A DNA stretch of 64,000 nucleotides, taken from NCBI RefSeq assembly GCF_910596095.1, contig NC_056534.1:8804990-8868989 (forward strand). The letters are read 5' to 3'. Below, piece after piece: positions 58,516 to 64,000 of the stretch. How positions within the stretch are numbered: the first letter of the stretch is position 1; each line of letters begins with the position of its first letter. Made by a program: the position numbers and the translations under genes. The notes beneath the pieces were generated by a model, which ran no database searches, had not been told where the DNA came from, and saw only the letters and a program-made list of their open reading frames with translations. Source of the stretch: Thunnus maccoyii (lineage: Eukaryota; Chordata; Actinopteri; Scombriformes; Scombridae).

Positions 58516-58888
58516 TTAAAGGACCAGTGTGTTAGATTTCGTGGCATCTAGTAGTGAAGTTGCAGATTGCAACCAACTGAATGCCCCTCCCCTTCCAAGT
58601 GTGTAGGAGAACTTACGGTGGCAGTGAAAAACATGAAAGACCCTCTCTAGAGCCAGTGTTTGGTTTGTCTGTTCTGTAGAAACACAGCGGTGCAACATGG
58701 CGGGCTCTGTGGAGGAGGACTGGCTCCCTATGTAGATATAAAGGGCTCATTCTAAGATAACGAAAACACAACAATGCTTATTTTCAGGTGATAATATACT
58801 AATTAAAACATACTTATGAATATTATATTCCATTTCTCCCAAGTCTGTTCTGCTAGATGCCACTAAATTGTACAATCTGGTCCTTTAA
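58516..58888. mobile_element. TTAA-flanked MITE, family F
   Basis: The ends are ttaaaggaccagtgtgttag and tacaatctggtcctttaa. The inverted repeat AGGACCAG is followed by looser matching of another 12 bases, and TTAA stands at both ends. It is 373 bases with no coding capacity. Confidence 0.75.
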
Positions 58889-59154
58889 AGGCACATCCGC
58901 TGTACATACATCCCTGTTATGTCTAGCTCCTTGTCAATTTTCTTCCCCAGTTAATCAAGTTCAGTTCCATTTTTCATATTATTTTTACTAATAGTTACTC
59001 ACTAAACAACTACAAGGTCCATTCACCTATTATTTATAGATATTTGAAGGTTGTTATGGTTTACTATCACCCACAATTAAATACAACCATCATTCAGAGT
59101 CCACAATAATAACAATACATCAATAATAAACTATACCAGAATTATGGACTACCT

Positions 59155-59452
59155 TTAATTGAAAGTGCCAAAGGTGATCTTGTGTTTTTCTGTGCTCTCT
59201 ACGAAGGTTTCCATCAAAGACTCGAAGTCCAACCTGTTCATAATATCATGATGGACATGCAGCAACTGTTAAATAATAAGGGTGTCAGTCTTTTTTGTGT
59301 CATGGTGCTCCTTAACCACGTTAAATGTGGAGAATGACCTCTCGGAGGAGGTGACAGACGCAGGCAGGCACAGAAAAAGCTCCATAAATATTTCAACCTC
59401 TCTCAGAAGTTCCTGTGTTTGTGGTTGCAGTCCCCCAATAAAATCAACTGTT
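59155..59452 (-). pseudogene. hAT transposase C-terminal (hATC dimerisation) remnant
   Basis: The minus strand reads LLREVEIFMELFLCLPASV, then SSERSFSTFNVVKEH, an in-frame TAA, then QLLHVHHDIMNRLDFESLME and a final stop at 59155-59157. The S-ERSFS and LL-x-H-x-D-I signatures are those of the hAT family C-terminal dimerisation domain. Nothing of the rest of the transposase is visible nearby, and the internal stop shows decay. Confidence 0.75.
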
Positions 59453-60039
59453 TAGCTACTGTATTACTGTAAAATAACTGTTAACTGACCCCGACCCTTA
59501 CACTTTGACCTGACGTGGAATTCATCAAATTCACACATTTTAACCATCTTTTTTTCATATATTTTCTCACAGGCACCTTGTCATATGCTGTTCAAAATTT
59601 AAAACAAATGTGCAGGTAGCCCATAATTTATGGTAAAATAGCCAACTATTTACACATTGTGTTCCACCCTTTGAAAACACGGGGTGCTACAGCACCTTCA
59701 ACACCCCCCTTCCTGTGCACATGATCCCTAACGGTTTGGGGCAAAATGATCCAGGGGCATCTTCTCCCTCCCCTGTATTTTTCAGTGCAGTCTCATTGTT
59801 TTGATGTGTAAAATGAAATAAAAGACACAATTAGCATTCAGATAAAAAATATGGTTAGTGAAGAACATAACTACAATCTACAATAATTTACTCATAGACC
59901 TGTCTTTAAATCATAGAAATGTTGACAAAATTCAAAAACTATTAGTTATTTCACTTTGTTTAAGGCCTTTAAAGCTACACATCATTAAAATTAACAATTG
60001 AAATGAACTTGGCCTTGTTTAACTTGGAGGACTTGTTGA

Positions 60040-60360
60040 ACGTTTACCACGTTCCCCTTGTTGGTTTAGCATGTTAGCATGCTAACATTTACTAATTAGT
60101 GAGACAAAATTTCATTTTAACCAGATGATGAGAAGTCAGGAGATCAATGTTAGTGTAGTTCATCCTCTAAGGACCATGACGGTGTGTAACAAATTTCACA
60201 GCAATCCATCCAATAGTTATCAAAATATTTAATAAAAAAAACTAAACAGTCAACCTCATGGTGGTGATAGAGGAAAAGTAAGAGCATCACCAAATCATCA
60301 TAATGTTTTCTCTGAGGACTTTGAATATCTGTTTGAAATTTCATGACAATCCATCAGATC
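60040..60360. repeat. Dispersed repeat with gctaacatgctaa and CATGG motifs (inverse)
   Basis: Shows ttagcatgttagcatgctaa, ttcacagcaatccatccaat and aaatttcatgacaatccatc, which parallel the complement of the repeat in camsap3 intron 16 (about 25680-25930). It abuts exactly the left edge of duplication copy 2. Confidence 0.5.
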
Positions 60361-60547
60361 AGCCCCTGAGGTTTTGCTGCTCAGATGTGGCTCCAGCTTC
60401 ACCTGCTGATGTGAGGTAGAGATGACAAAGCACCATACTGACATGTTGAAAGTAAAAGTTTGTTTAAATCCCAGTATCAACAGTTTTCTGGGCAGTGACA
60501 AACTGGTGTGAATTATAGATAATGAACAGGCCCTTTTCACAGAGGAC

Positions 60548-60668
60548 ATGTTGATGTGTCACAATAGGAAAATCACAGGTGTAAATAATAATATCAATGA
60601 TAGCAGACCTGAACCATCGTTAATGTTATTAGTAACATCTGTGCTTTTCCTACTTTGACAAGTCAAAA
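60548..60668. mobile_element. Short inverted-repeat element, family A, copy 4
   Basis: Sister of 55390-55512, duplicated with the segment: tgtgtcacaataggaaaatc at the left and tttgacaagtcaaaatgc at the right. Confidence 0.6.
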
Positions 60669-61879
60669 TGCAAAAGACACTGAGGACAGACAAAGGAATG
60701 ATAAACACATCATATGTTCAAAACACACATACAGAACATTATTACTACTTTAGAGTTATAATGCTTAAGATTTTCATATCAAACCCCATTAAAATGTTCT
60801 GAGAGGGGACATGATGTTACTGTAAATATTATGATGACAGCTGTGAAAGGAAATTTATATTCTGCCATACTTGATGTCATATCATTATAATTGTCATGGT
60901 CATCATTAAATTTATTCTTTAAGACTTTAAAAACAGGGTCAGATGTGAATGGTTGTCAAGACAACAAGATATGATGTGAAAGATCATAGTGGTCAAGAAG
61001 TTGTTTTACCTGGATACATTTAGCAAAAGTTAAAAGTGTCACATTTCCAAAAAAACGTAACTATGATTGTCCCCTAACCTTAACCCCGTGGTTATTATTG
61101 TAGCCATGACGACGAGGGTGATCATTTGAACCCAAACCATGATTTTTACCTAAACCTAACCAAGTGGTTTTTGTGGCTCAGCCTAACCCGACCGTAACCA
61201 CAGCGTTGTCACATCATAAAACATAATTATTTTTTAACAGTGGTTTTGGAAAGAACAAACAAATGATGTCCTGCTGACTGCTGCCGATAGGGGCGCCAGA
61301 TTAGAAAATGCTCCTATATGTCGTTCTAGAGTCACATGGTCAAAAGATGTATTTGGTCGTTTAATTTATATTTGTATTTAAGTTATGAAAGATTCCATCT
61401 TTAGGTGTTACCAACTGGGTTACACTGGGTCAAGCATGGGCCTTGAGGTCACAGAGTAAACACCGGTGTGCCGATGGTGACCTGAAGCTCCATGCAACGT
61501 GACCTGAACTAACGCGGGTAAAGTGCAGTTCCTCGTTTAGAAACTAATGAGCCAATAGACTAACTTTGCATACGGTAGATGCACTGAGTTTGACCATTTC
61601 TGGGCATATAGTGCTTATGATCTGATCTGTAGGGGTTTAAAGACCAAAGTCAGAGCTGAAATCCTCAGAACATTAGAGACGGCATCAATGTACATTCAAC
61701 TTTGATTGATAAGGGTTTCTGTTCTCCGCTTGGCCAAATGTTCAATAAATATTCTCAGCATAAGACATCAAAGGCTCCTGGACACTTTCTTCACTGATGA
61801 GAGCTCCTCCATGACATGAACCACAACCTCATGATGTATTCCCTTCTAGTCATCCTGGTTTGGTTTGTTGTTTCATGAG

Positions 61880-61885
61880 TTTATT
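61880..61885 (-). terminator. Poly(A) signal overlapping the stop codon of PYD gene 3
   Basis: On the minus strand the last codons read AAC AAA TAA ACT, so AATAAA is formed by the final Lys codon and the stop. If it is used, the transcript ends within about 30 bases of the stop. Confidence 0.45.
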
Positions 61886-62413
61886 TGTTGATGGTTATAT
61901 TCCATGATCCAGAGGTGCCACCGTTGACTATTGGGGCAATGATCACGCTTCCATTCTGAGCAGATATTGCAGCAGGAGGAGCAGGAGCAGCAGGAGGTGC
62001 AAAAGCAGAGGAGGAAGTGGAGGATGTAGCTGCTCTTTTCTCTGCAGTAGAAAAAAAAACACAGATACAGTTAAACAGTTAGAGACACGTGAAAACAAAG
62101 ATGCAATTTTGATTCATCAGTGAATTTAACAGTCACCATCTACTGCACCTGCGTATGCTTTCTTTAACTTCTCTGCGGCGTAGTTGTTTTTCATTTTCCT
62201 CAAGATCTCAACAGTGATGTTCACAGCCATCTCTTCACCGTAGCCCCGTATCATTTCATCCACAGTGTCCGTCCGGGATGCTTTCTCTAGACGGGCCTTA
62301 GGAATTCGTTTGCAGCCGTCCAAGACATCATTTGTAAGGTACCAATTAAACGTTTTAAAATCCCTATCAGGCAGGTCTTCCAGAGTGTCAAGGAGCAGCT
62401 GTGGAATCTGCAT
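61881..62413 (-). CDS. PYD-plus-motif protein, gene 3 of the cluster
   Basis: Two coding exons, 62149-62413 and 61881-62041, give 141 residues. Exon 1 is an 88-residue pyrin domain (MQIPQLLLDTLEDLPDRDF, LDGCKRI, DEMIRGYGEEMAVNITVEIL, NNYAAEKLKKAYA). The donor GCAG|gtgcag is the one conserved in all three copies; a second possible donor 12 bases on (GATG|gtgact) would insert four residues in frame. Exon 2 begins at ctactgcag| and encodes a Ser then Ala/Pro-rich linker (APPAAPAPPAAISA) and NGSVIIAPIVNGGTSG, SWNITINK, stop. This matches the end of gene 1 (SVIVAP, spaced glycines, NI). The PYD predicts filament assembly with partner PYDs; the tail role is unknown. The acceptor just before the ATG (cttcagTGAGCAGAAATG) points to an untranslated first exon. 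Confidence 0.8.
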
Positions 62414-62479
62414 TTCTGCTCACTGAAGAGATAAAAGAGAGGAAATTAGTTTTCAGTTTTCAGATGAGCTTTCAATGTT

Positions 62480-62945
62480 ACGGGATTGGTTTTACATTTT
62501 GGGAAATAGGCTCATTTGCTTCGTTGCAGAGAGTTAAATGAGAAAATTGATATGACTTCTGTATCTGTCCATACTGTGTTTCTGTGTTTTACAGGGGGAT
62601 ATGTGCTGGTCTGTTTCTTGTTCAGGAGCAGTGACTTCCTGGAGTCTTGTCATCACAGTGAGGTCGCCATTCAACCGGCAGAGACACCAGGAAGTCACCA
62701 CTCACGCTGAAGATGTAGTCTGGTCTGTACAACCACAACTTGAAATTTTTACACCTCAATCATTGTAAAAATGAAACAAACAAGATAAAATGTGTTAATT
62801 ACGGCTAGCTGTAGTTTTTATGCTAAGCTAAGCTAACCGTCGGCTAGCTGTAATTATACTGAACAGACAAATAAAGAGATTCTTACCGATCTTCTCATCT
62901 AATTCTGGGCAGCAAAGCCATTTCCTAAAATTTCAAACCACTTGT
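62480..62945. repeat. Dispersed repeat, family E, duplication copy 2
   Basis: Same motif order as 56645-57140 (acattttgggaaataggctc, acagggggatatgtgctggt, ctaagctaagctaaccgtcg). Confidence 0.5.
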
Positions 62946-63027
62946 CAGTGTCAGTGCTCGCTGGCAACAAACACACATGACAGAAAAAGTTGAAATTTTG
63001 ACACACTAGAAAGAAAACCATCTAATT

Positions 63028-63092
63028 TTATAGATCAAACAAATCGTCATATTAAAATTGATAATGAAAATAACTGTTAGTTACAGCCCTAA
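63028..63092. repeat. Family B repeat fragment (inverse)
   Basis: The complement reads tagggctgtaactaacagtt and attttcattatcaatttta, matching the left end of the element at 11696. Confidence 0.5.
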
Positions 63093-63139
63093 TCAAGTCT
63101 GTAGCTGTGAATGTTAGTAAACTGTTAATGAAATGAAAA

Positions 63140-63610
63140 TGCACTCTGGTCCAGATGTAATAATAATAATAATAACTTTATTTGTATAGAACTTTTCAAA
63201 ACAGAGGTACAAAGTGCTTTACAGAATAAGATAAAATACACAGTCATGATAAAACCTGATAAAACAGAGAGTATAAAAGGAACAGGTACAACAGATAAGC
63301 AACAGATTTACTGTAGAAAAGCCTTTCTGTAATAGCAAGTTTTGAGGATTGATATAAAACAGGTTACTGAATTTGCTGGCTGAAGTTCGTCAGGTAGGGA
63401 ATTCCATAGTAGTGGGGCAATAACCACAAATGCACGGTATCCTTTAGTAATGAGGTGGGCTGTGGCGACAGTAAGGAGGGTTTTATCTGAGGAACGCAGG
63501 CAGCAGCTAGGCTCATAGGGTACAAGTAAATCTGTGATGTCAGTGGGAGCAAGTTCATGTGTGTTGCAAGTATGGGTATGATATGGTCTAAGGCTGCTGT
63601 GGTCTGTGAA
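63140..63610 (-). pseudogene. LINE ORF2 C-terminal remnant with 3' tail
   Basis: The minus strand reads DLLVPYEPSCCLRSSDKTLL, then HLITKGYRAFVVIAPLLWNS and LPDELQPANSV, the typical C-terminus of vertebrate L2/CR1/Rex-type LINE reverse-transcriptase proteins. It is followed by cttttctacag and a tail with tttatttgtatagaactttt and a (TAA)n, probably the LINE 3' end. Only the last 90 or so residues of the protein are present. Confidence 0.75.
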
Positions 63611-63885
63611 AATAGTCACATGGAGGCCTTCAACGTATGGCCTAAAGTGTTCTTAGGCCCAAATAACGGCCAGACACTCTTTCTCTGGAGTTGGGTGTGG
63701 TTCACCAGAGGGTGACTAGCATATGCCACAACAACATCTCTGCTTTCATCATCCCTCTCTCTCATGCGTCTGCATGAATGAAGAAAAAGATGTGTAAAGT
63801 CCAGGAATCTCAGGACAGGTGCTGAAGTTATGCAGCTTTTCAGGAGATCAGTCAGGATGAGTTGCCATCGTGAGTTGTTTTTCAA
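63590..63885 (-). pseudogene. Ty3/gypsy RNase H remnant
   Basis: The minus strand shows DLLKSCITSAPVLRFLDFTH, DVVVAYASHPLVNHTQLQ and, after a frame shift, TIFTDHSSLR. These are in order with the end of the reverse transcriptase and the RNase H of gypsy-type retrotransposons. Frames are broken and no LTR, protease or integrase is seen; the piece stops where the LINE remnant begins. Confidence 0.7.
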
Positions 63886-64000
63886 AAGCTCTAATATCAG
63901 TTATCTTTTGTATTACTCAGATCAACGATAGCAAACAGGGTTTACATAACCACTATAGCATATAAAATTATAATGTGAAAAGGCATCAAAACATTATACT

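Larger units (their letters stand above)
57234..60360. other. Intergenic between PYD genes 2 and 3
   Basis: The left part has a locally CpG-richer stretch (57530-57860) with a minus-strand donor at 57818-57823, a candidate first exon of PYD gene 2. Farther right are an AATG microsatellite (58024-58063), a TTAA-flanked MITE (58516-58888), a hAT transposase remnant (59155-59452) and a gctaacatgctaa-type repeat (60040-60360). No gene was recognised. Confidence 0.5.
60361..63026. repeat. Segmental duplication, copy 2 (contains PYD gene 3)
   Basis: Counterpart of 55211-57233, in the same orientation. It is longer because it keeps about 750 bases (roughly 61280-62025), including the second exon of PYD gene 3, that copy 1 lacks. 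Confidence 0.8.

Overview
This is a piece of a vertebrate, almost certainly teleost (percomorph-like), nuclear chromosome. Genes are split by GT-AG introns, the proteins are vertebrate families (CAMSAP3, GPR108, a SOUL/HEBP2-type heme-binding protein, pyrin-domain proteins), microsatellites are dense, and the introns and intergenic DNA carry short inverted-repeat elements of the kind common in spiny-rayed fish. Species cannot be named from the sequence. Gene models were built by hand by joining exons at splice sites while keeping phase; each of the main models closes to an exact multiple of three.

Layout. 1-9700: mostly non-coding, with the probable last exon of an unrecognised plus-strand gene (3136-3240) and a small intronless-coding gene on the minus strand (5682-6059) for a very basic protein with a possible N-myristoylation signal. 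9765-27619, plus strand: camsap3 in 19 coding exons (1594 codons before the stop), a microtubule minus-end binding protein. 31744-36880, minus strand: a secreted SOUL-domain protein in 7 coding exons (354 aa) with an unusual Ser/Thr/Pro-rich tail. 40611-48595, minus strand: gpr108 in 18 coding exons (575 aa), a Golgi-type seven-transmembrane protein with an RKRR site in its luminal part.

53000-62500, minus strand: a tandem cluster of three short pyrin-domain (PYD) genes. Two have a second exon encoding a low-complexity linker and a short C-terminal motif (SVI-x-AP...G...G...NI) that could be a small self-assembling beta motif. The middle copy has the same splice acceptor but hits a stop codon at once and has lost the motif-coding DNA, leaving a PYD-only protein. 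Two of the three lie in a segmental duplication whose intron is nearly identical between copies while the PYD exon differs at 30 of 88 residues. This is the best candidate for something new in the window: a teleost death-fold cluster of PYD-plus-motif adaptors and a natural PYD-only variant, with signs of diversifying selection.

The rest is transposon debris: TTAA-flanked MITEs, a 1.2 kb element with very long terminal inverted repeats, a foldback element in gpr108 intron 1, a hAT transposase fragment, and a gypsy/LINE junction at the right edge. camsap3, the SOUL gene and gpr108 have no evident joint pathway; the PYD genes form the only functional cluster.
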